64,000 nt of DNA from Bacillota bacterium (GTDB taxonomy: Bacteria; Bacillota; Clostridia; Christensenellales; SZUA-584), in contig JAEWRI010000023.1 in the NCBI GenBank assembly GCA_023460085.1, positions 1-64,000 of the forward strand. The letters run 5' to 3'. A program made the translations under genes and the position numbers. A model generated the notes under the pieces. It saw only the letters and a program-made list of their open reading frames with translations, was not told where the DNA came from and did not search any database. Shown here piece after piece: positions 50,485 to 59,701 of this stretch. Each line of letters opens with the position of its first letter. Position 1 is the first letter of the stretch.

Positions 50485-50512
50485 CATGCCCGGCGGATAT
50501 CCGCCGGGCATG
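50485..50512 (-). terminator. 28-base perfect palindrome, probable terminator
   Basis: The half CATGCCCGGCGGAT is perfectly inverted with no asymmetric spacer. On the minus strand it is followed by TTT and lies 50 bases after the chemoreceptor stop. A terminator is most likely, though the T run is weak. Confidence 0.6.
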
Positions 50513-50561
50513 ATGATGGATGGTGCTTAACAATTTTTCTGGGTGCGCGTGATACTTGACT

Positions 50562-52631
50562 TCAATACTTGCCAAACTCGTTGTCGGTCAGGCTAATGTG
50601 TGCGGGTTCTCTTGAGCTCTTCACTGCAGCCGCCGGCTTTGGGGAGGCGTGCGTGTCTGGCGTCATTTTGATCGGCGCGCTTTCAGCCCTCAGCCTGAAC
50701 TGGCTAACCATCTTTTTAAGCAGCTCCGCCTGACCGGACAGTTCCTCGGAGGTAGCCGCCGCTTCCTCGGCGGTTGCGGAGTTGCTCTGTATCACCTGTG
50801 ACATCTGCTCTATACTCCGGTTGACTTCATTGATAGCGACGGCCTGCTGACCGGAGGCTGCGGCAATTTCGCCCACAAGCTTTACCGCGGTCTCGACGCT
50901 TTCTACGATAGCTTTTAATGCGCCTGCCGTCTTGTCGGCTATGCGCGTACCTGCCTCTGTCTTTTTGATGGAACCCTCGATGAGTTCTGTGGTTTCCCTG
51001 GCTGCGCCCGCACTTCTGGCTGCAAGATTACGCACTTCCTCTGCCACCACCGCAAACCCTTTGCCATGGATGCCCGCGCGGGCAGCCTCCACCGCGGCGT
51101 TGAGTGCCAGAATATTCGTCTGGAACGCGATGTCATCGATCACCTTGATGATCTTGCTGATGCTGCCAGACGACTCGCTGATGTCCTGCATAGCCTGCTG
51201 CAGTTCCTTCATCTGGTCGTTGCCCTGTGCCGCGCTGGCCTTAGCCTCGGCGGACATCTTGTTGGCCTCATGTGCGCTTTCTGCATTCTGAGCTGTTTGC
51301 TGCGCAATCTGCGTCACGGCAGCGGTCAGTTCCTCTACGGAAGCCGCCTGCTCCGTTGCGCCCTGGGATATCTCCTGGCTGCCGTCGGACACCTGCATCG
51401 TTCCCGCCGCCACCTGCTCCGCGGCGGTGTTGATTCTGCCAAGCACATCGTTCAAGGACGTCGCGATGTGGTTGATGGAATTCTTGAGCTGGATAAAGTC
51501 GCCTTTGAATTCTGACGTTATTTCGATGTCCAGATTGCCCTTCGACACCTTTTCGAGTACTTCGGCAATTTCCGCAATATATTCTTTGATGGCATCAATC
51601 GTGCTGTTCAGCGCGTTCTTAATGGTCGCGTGGTCGCCCTGATATTCTCCTTCCACGGCGACACTCAGGTTGCCCTGCGCCATTTCTTCAAGCACATCGC
51701 GCGCTTCGTTTACCGGCTTTATCACCGCGTCCAGCAGTGTGTTCACGCCCTCTATGATTTGTCTGTAGCTGCCTTTATGCAGTCCTGCATCGGCTCGGAC
51801 CGAAAGCTCGCCTCTTATTGCTGCCTGGGTCAGCATATTCGTATCGTCAAGCATCCGGTAAAGCGCTGTTCTGACATCATTCATATTGCCAACCATCTGC
51901 CTGAATTCTCCGCTGAACTTGCTGACGTCCATGGCATCCAACTCGTCACCGTTGCCCATTTTGGTCAGCTGCGCAACCGAAGCATGGATTGGTTTCGTGA
52001 TGCTCCTTGTCATGAAGATGCCCAGTATAACCGCCAGGAGTATGCCGGCAGCGGCGATAACAAACATGAGCATGTTTGACTGTGATGCCGCCTGATCGTT
52101 CTGACCGTTGCGCTCCGCCGCCTGGGTTTCATTTAACACCAATAACCGGTCAAATGATTCCTGCAGCGCGGACGCTGTTTCGGTGGTGTTATTCAGTATA
52201 AATTCCCGCGCGGTTTCAGAGTCCTTCTCTAAAACCATCAATACCGCGTCATTTACCTGGACTTTATAATCTTCCCACAATGCAACGGTGGCATCGTATA
52301 ATTCCTGATTTTCCTCATCATCAATTTTTTCGCGGTAATCCGACAAATGCTGATCCGCTTCGCTCATATAACTGTCGATATTATTGATGCATTCCCCGCG
52401 CATTGCCCCGCTTGTAACCGTCATCTTCAATGCGTTAAAACGCACGCGCTGATAATACATGGAAGCGCTTGAGATGTTTGAAATCCCCATTGTGTTTTCT
52501 TCATACAGCGCGGTATCATTTTGGTTGATTTTATTGATATTCAGTATGCCGACCAAGCCCACGCCCCCGGCAATCAGGGCAACAATGATAAAAGCAGAGA
52601 TCAGTCTAACACCGGTCTTGATTGTTTTCAT
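50562..52631 (-). CDS. Methyl-accepting chemotaxis protein, 4HB type
   Basis: 689 residues. The first helix is at residues 9-30. A four-helix-bundle ligand domain follows to about 185, a second helix near 187-208, then HAMP with additional HAMP-like repeats (residues 210-400). The signalling domain has DDIAFQTNILALNAAVEAARAG at its tip. The last residues end in a Pro/Ser-rich tail without a clear CheR-docking pentapeptide. It is downstream of cheW in one transcript. Confidence 0.94.
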   Translation of the reverse strand: MKTIKTGVRLISAFIIVALIAGGVGLVGILNINKINQNDTALYEENTMGISNISSASMYYQRVRFNALKMTVTSGAMRGECINNIDSYMSEADQHLSDYREKIDDEENQELYDATVALWEDYKVQVNDAVLMVLEKDSETAREFILNNTTETASALQESFDRLLVLNETQAAERNGQNDQAASQSNMLMFVIAAAGILLAVILGIFMTRSITKPIHASVAQLTKMGNGDELDAMDVSKFSGEFRQMVGNMNDVRTALYRMLDDTNMLTQAAIRGELSVRADAGLHKGSYRQIIEGVNTLLDAVIKPVNEARDVLEEMAQGNLSVAVEGEYQGDHATIKNALNSTIDAIKEYIAEIAEVLEKVSKGNLDIEITSEFKGDFIQLKNSINHIATSLNDVLGRINTAAEQVAAGTMQVSDGSQEISQGATEQAASVEELTAAVTQIAQQTAQNAESAHEANKMSAEAKASAAQGNDQMKELQQAMQDISESSGSISKIIKVIDDIAFQTNILALNAAVEAARAGIHGKGFAVVAEEVRNLAARSAGAARETTELIEGSIKKTEAGTRIADKTAGALKAIVESVETAVKLVGEIAAASGQQAVAINEVNRSIEQMSQVIQSNSATAEEAAATSEELSGQAELLKKMVSQFRLRAESAPIKMTPDTHASPKPAAAVKSSREPAHISLTDNEFGKY

Positions 52632-52652
52632 ATCAATTTTCTCCTGCTGGTT

Positions 52653-53120
52653 TTAATGCTGGTTGTCAGTGCCGTCGAACAGTCTCTCGCAATCCAATAG
52701 CAACGTTACCTCCGTACCTGTTTTGCCGATGCCGCAGATATACCGGCTGTCCCCCTGGACATCAGGAGGTGCCTCAACGTTCTGCTCATCAATTACGATC
52801 ACTTCCGAAACCTGATCGACGATAAGCCCTGCCGTGAGGCGTTCGGTTTCCGCCACCACGATGCAGGTTCTGTCGGTATAAGGGACTTCTGCTTTGCCGA
52901 ACCTCAGGCGCATATCCATCACTGGAATGATCTTTCCCCGAAGGTTAATAATGCCCTTGATGAATATGGGGACCTCCGGAAGTGAATTGATTGGCTGAAC
53001 GCCAATGATTTCCGTGACATGCCGTATCCCAATACCGTATTGCATTCCGTCGACGAAAAAGGTAAGGTATTTACCCGATTGAGTGTCTTCTTCCTCGTGT
53101 ACCAGATCTGCCTGATCCAT
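52653..53120 (-). CDS. cheW: Chemotaxis coupling protein CheW
   Basis: 155 residues. The CheW fold is clear: YLTFFVDGMQYGIGI, INSLPEVPIFIKGIINLRGKI and IPVMDMRLRF near the middle, then LIVDQVSEVI. It links chemoreceptors to CheA. The promoter is at 53146-53174. It is followed 21 bases later by the chemoreceptor gene 50562. Confidence 0.95.
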   Translation of the reverse strand: MDQADLVHEEEDTQSGKYLTFFVDGMQYGIGIRHVTEIIGVQPINSLPEVPIFIKGIINLRGKIIPVMDMRLRFGKAEVPYTDRTCIVVAETERLTAGLIVDQVSEVIVIDEQNVEAPPDVQGDSRYICGIGKTGTEVTLLLDCERLFDGTDNQH

Positions 53121-53459
53121 GGGTCACTCCTTTTCATAAATAGTGAATATATGCAAATCAATATTGATGCACAAAGGAATTGCCGCAGGCATACGTCAGA
53201 AAAATCGCAAAAACTGAAAAAAACAAAAAACTGACCCAGTGCACGACAATGCGCTCTGATTAGTATATCGAACAAATTTGGAAATAGTTTAATGGAAATA
53301 GTGGGCCAAGGAGCAGATTTCGGGAAAAAATAACAATAGTCCTGTATACCAGAGCCACATATAGACCGTAGGGCGTTTCTGCAGTGCCAACGGCGTTATG
53401 CTTCTGGAATGTGGAGGCGGATGATCAGCAATCCGGCGGGCGTACGTGCGCAGAAAATC
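53121..53459. other. Intergenic region upstream of cheW
   Basis: 339 bases. It holds the cheW promoter on the minus strand and otherwise no recognisable gene, RNA or terminator. The side adjoining the rhomboid gene stop is plain sequence. Confidence 0.45.
53146..53174 (-). promoter_or_regulatory. cheW promoter with AT-rich motif
   Basis: On the minus strand TTGTGC, 17-base spacer, TATATT. The -10 is embedded in GCATATATTCAC, almost identical to the repeats at 48311 and 48356. Confidence 0.65.
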
Positions 53460-54101
53460 TTAGTTTGCGCTGCCCCGCGGGCTGTTGGCCTGCCGGTTCC
53501 TGTCGTTGATTGCTTTGATGCGCTTGCGGCGGCGCAGATCGATGAAACCGACGGCGATGCCCACGAGCGCTCCGGTGAAATGGCCGTAGAAAGAGACCTC
53601 AGGGTTTAAAAACCACAATACCGAGATCACGGCGTTGATAATCAGCCATCGCTTCTGCTGCCGCAGGCGGAGGGAAAGCGGATCGCTGCCGCCCGCAAAC
53701 GCCATGATGAATACATAAGCCTCGAGCGCGTAAACGGTACCGCTGGCACCCGCCGTATAGGCACCGGGCTGCAGATAGTATGGCAGTATGCCGGTTACCA
53801 CACTGGCGACGGCGAACAGCAGCGGCAGGGTAACCCCCCGTGCCTTCCTCTCCGACATGCTGTTGCAGAGAAACCAGCCGAATACCAACATGCAGTATAC
53901 GTTGGATAACAGGTGGAAGAATCCGAAGTGTAAAAAAGCAGTCAGCACGAGAGAGAACGGAACGGCGGAATAGGCCGCCGTTATCCAGTTCACAGCGCTG
54001 CCGCCCGAAAGTACAAACAATACCAGATAAATGGATACAAAAATGAGCACATGCCGCATCTGCTTTGCATTGCCCAGCCATCGATTTGCGCGTTCTCCCA
54101 A
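53460..54101 (-). CDS. Rhomboid-family intramembrane serine protease
   Basis: 213 residues, about six membrane helices. The catalytic Ser is in AGASGTVYALEA (near residue 119) and the His in GHFTGALVG. It cleaves transmembrane substrates within the membrane; the substrate is unknown. The start is TTG after GGGAGG; no ATG in frame is closer to the first helix. The basic C-terminus (RRRKRIKAI) is cytoplasmic. Confidence 0.9.
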   Translation of the reverse strand: MGERANRWLGNAKQMRHVLIFVSIYLVLFVLSGGSAVNWITAAYSAVPFSLVLTAFLHFGFFHLLSNVYCMLVFGWFLCNSMSERKARGVTLPLLFAVASVVTGILPYYLQPGAYTAGASGTVYALEAYVFIMAFAGGSDPLSLRLRQQKRWLIINAVISVLWFLNPEVSFYGHFTGALVGIAVGFIDLRRRKRIKAINDRNRQANSPRGSAN

Positions 54102-54171
54102 TTTGTCCTCCCTTAACCGGTCTGCGGACTACAGCGCCGGCTGAGTTTTGCTATGAAGCGGGGTCTGCGGA

Positions 54172-55701
54172 TTACAGCACCGTGAACGTGTTGCTTCCCC
54201 GTTCCTTCGACTGATAGAGTGCCCGATCCGCCTTTCTCATCATATCGTCCAGCGACTGGCCCGGTTGTTTCTTTGTGATGCCGACGCTTACCGTGACCGA
54301 AAAACGGGATTCCATATAATTGTATTGATGCTGCGCTGCACATGTAAGCAAATCGGTTACTACATGAACCGTATCGTCATCGCTGCAGCCCATCAGCATT
54401 ACCGCGAACTCTTCTCCGCCCAGGCGGGCTACAAGACTTTTCGGAGGAAAGTGGTTCTTCAGCATCTGCGCAAACTCGCGAATGACTGAATCTCCGGTGG
54501 GATGGCCAAATTGATCATTCACATCCTTGAAGCGATCCAAATCCATCATTACGAGATGCAGCGGAACGCCGCTATCTTCCGTCTCCGCGATCCATTCGCT
54601 GCCGATTTTGATAAAAGCCCTGCGGTTGCTGAGTGCGCTGAGTTCATCGGTCATCGCCTGCTTCTTCAGTTCCTCGTTAAGCTGATAAATCTGAGACACG
54701 TCGCGGATCGTTTTAATCCAGCCGCTAGCCTTATCGGGGATGTCGATGGTTTCGGTGGTGATACCGTAATAGCGATCCTCACCATTGATTTTCAGCCTGA
54801 CGACAGTTGGCTCAGCCTTGCCAAGTCCTTCCAAAAAACCGGGCTCTTTGCCGAACAGGTTTAGCAGGGAGCCATTGCCCAGCCGGATATTCATACTGCT
54901 GAAAAGCTGCTGTGCACTTCGGTTATAGTCCAGAACCCTGTTTTGAGAGTTGATGAGGAGTATGGAATCGCTGCTTATGGCGAAAGCCTTGGCCCTTGCA
55001 ACCGCTTTGGCTTCCAGCAGATCGTAACGTGATATTGCCACGATGACGAGCACGCATGTGACAGGAAGGCAAAGCGCCATATAATCTATCTGCACGCCGA
55101 ATGGTTTTATCTGGGAGAGAATAAGCCCGGCTACCGCGAAAACCGAGGCTGCGCAGATCACCAGAATTTTGCCGTTTTGCCGCTCTGCCCTTTTAAAGCA
55201 ATCGCTGATGAGCAGGCCCATAGCGGTGAAAATCATGGCCGCAGAGTGTACCAGCTGCACATAAAGCCATGGGCCGGACTGCTTGACATAGGCCAGCCGT
55301 CCGCCGCTCTCTAGGAAGGTGGAGGATGCAAAGTAGAGTCCGTGGTATTCGTTGGTGAACCGAAGTATCATAGTAATGAAAGGGATCACGAAGATGGCTG
55401 CGAGCAGCACTTTCCGGTGGAACATAAAATGACCGGTGTAAATCAGTGCCGTTGTCAGCCACAGCGCCGACACGAAGGGGATCCCGATATATTCTATCCG
55501 ATTCCATATCAGCAGCTGTGACGGGATGGAGGAATTTAATTCCATGGTATAACCGAGTATATATACGCAAACCGCAAAGCACAGCAGCATTGCCGTGCGG
55601 GTATATTTCGCCCCGCTCAATGTCCGGATATAGACAGCACTGAAAACGACCGCAATCGTGACGGATAACAGATATACGCTTATCAGGTTGGTCAAAAGCA
55701 T
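54172..55701 (-). CDS. 7TM-PAS-GGEEF putative diguanylate cyclase
   Basis: 509 residues. The N-terminal seven-helix region (residues 5-225) resembles the 7TM sensor of histidine kinases. A PAS domain follows (LLINSQNRVLDYNRSAQQLF), then a GGEEF domain (AMTDELSALSNRR, GGEEF near 427, VSVGIT, DRALYQSKERGSN). The position of the RxxD inhibitory site has PPKS, so feedback inhibition is probably absent. The ATG at 55701 lies just before the first membrane helix; its ribosome-binding site is weak. Confidence 0.9.
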   Translation of the reverse strand: MLLTNLISVYLLSVTIAVVFSAVYIRTLSGAKYTRTAMLLCFAVCVYILGYTMELNSSIPSQLLIWNRIEYIGIPFVSALWLTTALIYTGHFMFHRKVLLAAIFVIPFITMILRFTNEYHGLYFASSTFLESGGRLAYVKQSGPWLYVQLVHSAAMIFTAMGLLISDCFKRAERQNGKILVICAASVFAVAGLILSQIKPFGVQIDYMALCLPVTCVLVIVAISRYDLLEAKAVARAKAFAISSDSILLINSQNRVLDYNRSAQQLFSSMNIRLGNGSLLNLFGKEPGFLEGLGKAEPTVVRLKINGEDRYYGITTETIDIPDKASGWIKTIRDVSQIYQLNEELKKQAMTDELSALSNRRAFIKIGSEWIAETEDSGVPLHLVMMDLDRFKDVNDQFGHPTGDSVIREFAQMLKNHFPPKSLVARLGGEEFAVMLMGCSDDDTVHVVTDLLTCAAQHQYNYMESRFSVTVSVGITKKQPGQSLDDMMRKADRALYQSKERGSNTFTVL

Positions 55702-55833
55702 AAGATGTCTCTCTTCACCTGCATCTCTTCTTTCGCATACAAAGAAATTCGCAGTGCTTCGGCGGAGGGGTGTCCGGTCTGATAGAGAAAAAGAAGCATG
55801 CAACGATATATGTCGATTCTCATCTTAAGTTGG

Positions 55834-55861
55834 ATTATAGCATAAAGCCTTGGTATTTCAA
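55834..55861 (-). promoter_or_regulatory. Promoter of the 54172 GGEEF gene
   Basis: On the minus strand TTGAAA, 16-base spacer, TATAAT. It lies about 135 bases before the start codon, leaving a long leader. Confidence 0.6.
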
Positions 55862-55882
55862 GAAAAACAACCTTTTTCGGTC

Positions 55883-55898
55883 AAAAGCCAGCGTGGCT
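55883..55898 (-). terminator. Weak terminator after LysR gene
   Basis: On the minus strand AGCCA-CGC-TGGCT followed by TTT, short stem. Confidence 0.35.
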
Positions 55899-55908
55899 GC
55901 CTGTAAAA

Positions 55909-56802
55909 TCAGTTCCATACGCTAAATGAATCGCGGTTATGAATGCTCTCGATCAGATGGAGCATTGATTCAGACATATACTTATTTTTATGGCAGATGA
56001 TTTTGAAATAACGCACGAACTCAATCCCTTCAATATTTGAAACGAAGATCTGGTGGTTTCTGAGTTCGTCCTGAACGCTTCTCTTTGAGATTACAGAAAT
56101 GCCGATGTTGCTGATAACCGCCTTTTTAATGGTATCCGAATTATTGCATACCCACGACGCACTCCACTGGATACCGTTGGCCGCCATTTGGGTTTCGAAA
56201 AGCTTACGGGTACCGCTGCCCTTCTCTCTGATAATAAAATCCTGATCCTTCAGTTCTTCGGATGTTACGACGGGCTTTTTTGAAAACGGATGCCGCTGCC
56301 CGCTGATCAACACCAGTTCATCCCGCATAAACGGAGAGACGACGATATCGGGCGACGAAATCTCACCCTCCACCAGCCCGATATCAATTTCATTGTTCAA
56401 TATCAGCGATTCTATCACTGCGGTGTTGTCTTCTACTACGGTGATTCGAATGGCGGGTGCCGTTTGACGAAAGGTAGTGACGATTTCCGGCAGCACGGCA
56501 GTGCCTACGGTTACGCTTGCACCGATTCGTATCAAGCCCTTGTCTGTTAAGGAATGAATACTGGTTTCCGCTTCTTCCAGCATGCTGATGATATGGCGGG
56601 CATAGCTGAAAAGCTTCTCACCCGACTCGGTCAGGTACAGCTTCTTTGTGAGCCGTTCGAACAATTTGGTGCCGTAATGCGTTTCCAAATCCGCGATAGC
56701 CTGACTCACTGCCGATTGCGAAATAAAGAGCGTGACGGCAGCTTTCGTCATATTGCGGGCTTCGCAGACTGCGGCGAATATTTTTAAATGCCTCAGCGTC
56801 AA
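55909..56802 (-). CDS. LysR-family regulator
   Basis: 297 residues. The N-terminal winged helix-turn-helix (LRHLKIFAAVCEARNMTKAA, ISQSAVSQAIADLE) is followed by the LysR substrate-binding domain. A TTG at 56802 preceded by GGAG is the preferred start, giving MTLRHLKIF; a GTG three codons earlier has no usable site. It is divergent from the YeiH-like gene, the arrangement of yeiE/yeiH, and probably controls it. Confidence 0.93.
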   Translation of the reverse strand: MTLRHLKIFAAVCEARNMTKAAVTLFISQSAVSQAIADLETHYGTKLFERLTKKLYLTESGEKLFSYARHIISMLEEAETSIHSLTDKGLIRIGASVTVGTAVLPEIVTTFRQTAPAIRITVVEDNTAVIESLILNNEIDIGLVEGEISSPDIVVSPFMRDELVLISGQRHPFSKKPVVTSEELKDQDFIIREKGSGTRKLFETQMAANGIQWSASWVCNNSDTIKKAVISNIGISVISKRSVQDELRNHQIFVSNIEGIEFVRYFKIICHKNKYMSESMLHLIESIHNRDSFSVWN

Positions 56803-56820
56803 GGGACACACTCCATAACT

Positions 56821-56887
56821 ATAAGCGAAAGCTTATTATATTAATAAAATAATAATATTATACTTATTATATGTCAACGGCTATACT
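56821..56887. promoter_or_regulatory. Divergent operator-promoter region LysR-YeiH
   Basis: ATAAGC-GAAA-GCTTAT is a perfect dyad (56821-56836) 18 bases from the LysR start. AT-rich sequence follows, with TATACT (56882-56887) as the probable -10 of the YeiH-like gene. LysR proteins bind dyads of this kind in the intergenic region. Confidence 0.5.
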
Positions 56888-56918
56888 TGGGTAAAAAAAG
56901 CAGCGAAGGAAACGCATT

Positions 56919-57905
56919 TTGAAATCAATTACGGGTGTGCTGCCCGGTATACTGCTATCCGGTGTGATTGCAGTGCCAGCGTGGCTGATTGGCCGGGTAT
57001 TTCCTGTCATAGGAAGTCCGGTGCTGGGTTTGCTGTTTGGAATGGTTCTTGCGATGGTAAAGCGGCCCCAATTGGTGGAGGCGGGTATAAAGTATACATC
57101 CAAGAAGCTTTTACAGTACGCTATCATATTGTTGGGCTTTGAGATGAATCTGTTTAATATTGTGAGCGTGGGCAAACAGACACTGATATTGATGGCGTTT
57201 ACATTATCGGCTGCATTGCTTACCGCGCATTTTGCAGGTAAACTGCTGAAGCTTGATTACAGCACCAAGACACTGATCGGCGTGGGCTCATCCATATGCG
57301 GCGGTTCGGCCATCGCGGCGACCGCGCCGGTTATCAACGCCAATGAAGAGGAGGTAGCCCAATCCATCTCCACTATATTCTTGTTCAACGTGATCGCGGC
57401 TTTCCTTTTCCCGGCTTTGGGGCATTTGCTGGGAATGAGCGATCATTCCTTCGGCCTTTGGGCGGGTACGGCAGTAAACGACACTTCCTCCGTCGTTGCC
57501 GCGGGGTACGCGTACAGTGACAACGCAGGCAATCTCGCGGTGATCGTAAAGCTGACGCGTACGCTGATGATTGTTCCGATTACGCTCGTGCTCGCGGTAA
57601 TTACCTCACGCAAAAACGTGGAACGGAATAGAAGCTTTAATATTATAAAGATATTTCCATGGTTCGTTGTCGGGTTTTTGCTGACTTCCGTCATCAGAAC
57701 GTTCACGTCAATTTCCGTTGAGACGGCGTCGTGGCTGGCGCAGGCGGGAAAGTTTGTGATCGTTATGGCAATGTGTGCGATTGGGCTCAATACCAACCTG
57801 CTAAGGCTTCTGAAAAACGGGCTGAAGCCGATAACGCTCGGCTTTCTGTGCTGGGCCGCCATTTCTGTCACATCGCTCGCGGTTCAAAATTTTCTACGCA
57901 TTTAA
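56919..57905 (+). CDS. YeiH family putative sulfate exporter
   Basis: 328 residues, about ten membrane helices with the family segments LLGLLFGM-like at helix 2, IGVGSSICGGSAIAATAPVI and AGTAVNDTSSVVAAGYAYS. The family is annotated as putative sulfate or sulfonate exporter. The start is TTG about nine bases after AAGGA. It faces the LysR gene across the operator region. Confidence 0.9.
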   Translation: MKSITGVLPGILLSGVIAVPAWLIGRVFPVIGSPVLGLLFGMVLAMVKRPQLVEAGIKYTSKKLLQYAIILLGFEMNLFNIVSVGKQTLILMAFTLSAALLTAHFAGKLLKLDYSTKTLIGVGSSICGGSAIAATAPVINANEEEVAQSISTIFLFNVIAAFLFPALGHLLGMSDHSFGLWAGTAVNDTSSVVAAGYAYSDNAGNLAVIVKLTRTLMIVPITLVLAVITSRKNVERNRSFNIIKIFPWFVVGFLLTSVIRTFTSISVETASWLAQAGKFVIVMAMCAIGLNTNLLRLLKNGLKPITLGFLCWAAISVTSLAVQNFLRI

Positions 57906-58098
57906 TGGTAAATGTGTCGGGCTTCGGCAGCATGCAAGCTGCAACAGGCACCGTGCGCTGCCCGTCTGGGAGGGATAGCAGTGCGCGAGTGCGCGTTCGC
58001 TGCGCGGTGATACCATCCTCAAAAAAAGACCAGGAAGATGTGTGAATTGATTAATTTGGTGTTATCTATGATGCATCTATTCTGGGCCGGAGGATTTC

Positions 58099-59601
58099 AT
58101 GGTACAGTTCATTTCATTTGCCTTTATATTTGGGGGAATGATGTTCATATGGACCTTTGTCTTTTTGAACAGGAGTCATGATAAAACAAACCAGTCCTTT
58201 CTGTATTTTCTGAGTCTGGTAATCATATGGATAGTGCTGAGTGTAGGCAGCAGTTACTTTGATTCCTCCCTGTTTTCCGCAATAGCAAGGACGATGTACT
58301 GGTATAGCATGCTGATGATGTCGGTATTATTCCTTCTGTTCGTGTACAGGCTGCTCAGGCGAAAGCTGGACGCCGCGTTTTATATTATTGCATGCGCAGA
58401 CGTGCTTACCATTTTTTCGCGGTATCTGTATCCTTTAGACTACTCCGATCCTACTTTTTGGCGCCTATCTGATCCTGTTGCAGCTCCTGCGATGTCACTG
58501 ATATTTTCGATTCCGGCAATTTTCGCGCTGCTTCTTGTACTGAAAGAGTATTTCAGTACGAGGGATAAACGCCGGAAGGCGCAGCTTGGTAATATCTTTG
58601 TCGGGACCGGCTTTGCGTTATTGATCAGTGTTTCCTCAGAGTATGTATTACCCACTTTATTGCATATCAATTTGCAGGTTTCCCTGATGTATTACGCGAT
58701 CTTCGTTTTTGTTCTTTTCATATTTGTATCCATAATGAAATACAGGTTGCTGTATATTCGATCCGATTATATTTATACAAAACTGTTTTTGAATTCAATA
58801 GATGGCATTATCATCGTTAATAAAAACTCCAGGATTATCAATATCAATCACGTCGCCAGGCAGATACTGAAAGACGAAGAACTGAGTATGGGACAAACCC
58901 TGACGGATTATATTCAGGAGTATTCATTCGAGATAAACTACACACAACAGGAGATGGAAATCAATACAGGGGAGAAGGAGCGCTTCCTTTCTGTAACACA
59001 GTATCCCATCGATACGGAACATAAGGGCGCGGCAAAGCTGGTGATGATTAAGGATATATCCGACGCGAAGCTCTATCAGCGTGAGAAGGACAGGCTCCTT
59101 GAGAAATCCACCATCGATCGACTGACGGAGGTTTATAACAGGCAGTACTTTGTAGATAAATATTGCGGTGAGGAACAGGAAGGGGCGGGCGTTGCGGTAG
59201 GGGTATCTTTGTTGTTTATCGATGTAGACGACTTTAAAATGATCAATGACCGGTATGGGCATTTATCAGGGGATAAGGTGCTGGCCGATTTGGCGCAGCG
59301 CTTTAAAAGGGTCATCTCATGCAGCAATGAAATTATCCGGTTTGGCGGGGATGAATTTGTGATTCTGCTTCCGGAAGCAAACGCGGAGCAGGCGTACGAG
59401 GCGGCTGCGAGGATACGGGACGCCGTCAACGAAGCCCCATTTCAAATCGGAGAGGTGTCACTGAAAGTCACGGTAAGCATCGGGGTGATAGAAGGACACG
59501 CGCCCGTCAATAATCTGGTTATGAAAGCGGATATCGCGATGTACCAATCGAAGGTCAAGGGGAAAAACACCGTAACCCTTTTTTCGGGTACAGATGTGTA
59601 G
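58099..59601 (+). CDS. 7TM-PAS-GGDEF putative diguanylate cyclase
   Basis: 500 residues. The N-terminal membrane region (residues 5-215, about seven helices) resembles the 7TM sensor of the 54172 gene. A PAS-like domain (GIIIVNKNSRIININHVARQIL) and GGDEF follow, with DRLTEVYNRQYF, FIDVDDFKMINDRYGH, GGDEF near 416-420 and MYQSKVKGKNTV. The RxxD position reads SCSN, so the inhibitory site is absent. The DNA is more AT-rich than its neighbours. CGGAGG precedes the ATG by seven bases. Confidence 0.92.
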   Translation: MVQFISFAFIFGGMMFIWTFVFLNRSHDKTNQSFLYFLSLVIIWIVLSVGSSYFDSSLFSAIARTMYWYSMLMMSVLFLLFVYRLLRRKLDAAFYIIACADVLTIFSRYLYPLDYSDPTFWRLSDPVAAPAMSLIFSIPAIFALLLVLKEYFSTRDKRRKAQLGNIFVGTGFALLISVSSEYVLPTLLHINLQVSLMYYAIFVFVLFIFVSIMKYRLLYIRSDYIYTKLFLNSIDGIIIVNKNSRIININHVARQILKDEELSMGQTLTDYIQEYSFEINYTQQEMEINTGEKERFLSVTQYPIDTEHKGAAKLVMIKDISDAKLYQREKDRLLEKSTIDRLTEVYNRQYFVDKYCGEEQEGAGVAVGVSLLFIDVDDFKMINDRYGHLSGDKVLADLAQRFKRVISCSNEIIRFGGDEFVILLPEANAEQAYEAAARIRDAVNEAPFQIGEVSLKVTVSIGVIEGHAPVNNLVMKADIAMYQSKVKGKNTVTLFSGTDV

Positions 59602-59701
59602 ACATGCATAGCAGCGATCGCAGCATGCGCAATGAATCATCTTTATGAAACGGCTTTTCGAATGACGCATTTGAATATTTCGTAGATTCGTATCTTCCTT
59701 T

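Noticed and set aside
50485..50512. Operator or replication-linked palindrome
   Set aside because: It follows a gene end and has a short T run on the minus strand, so a terminator is the simpler reading.
57906..58098. Possible c-di-GMP riboswitch before the cyclase gene
   Set aside because: No GEMM-type conserved core is visible in this stretch.
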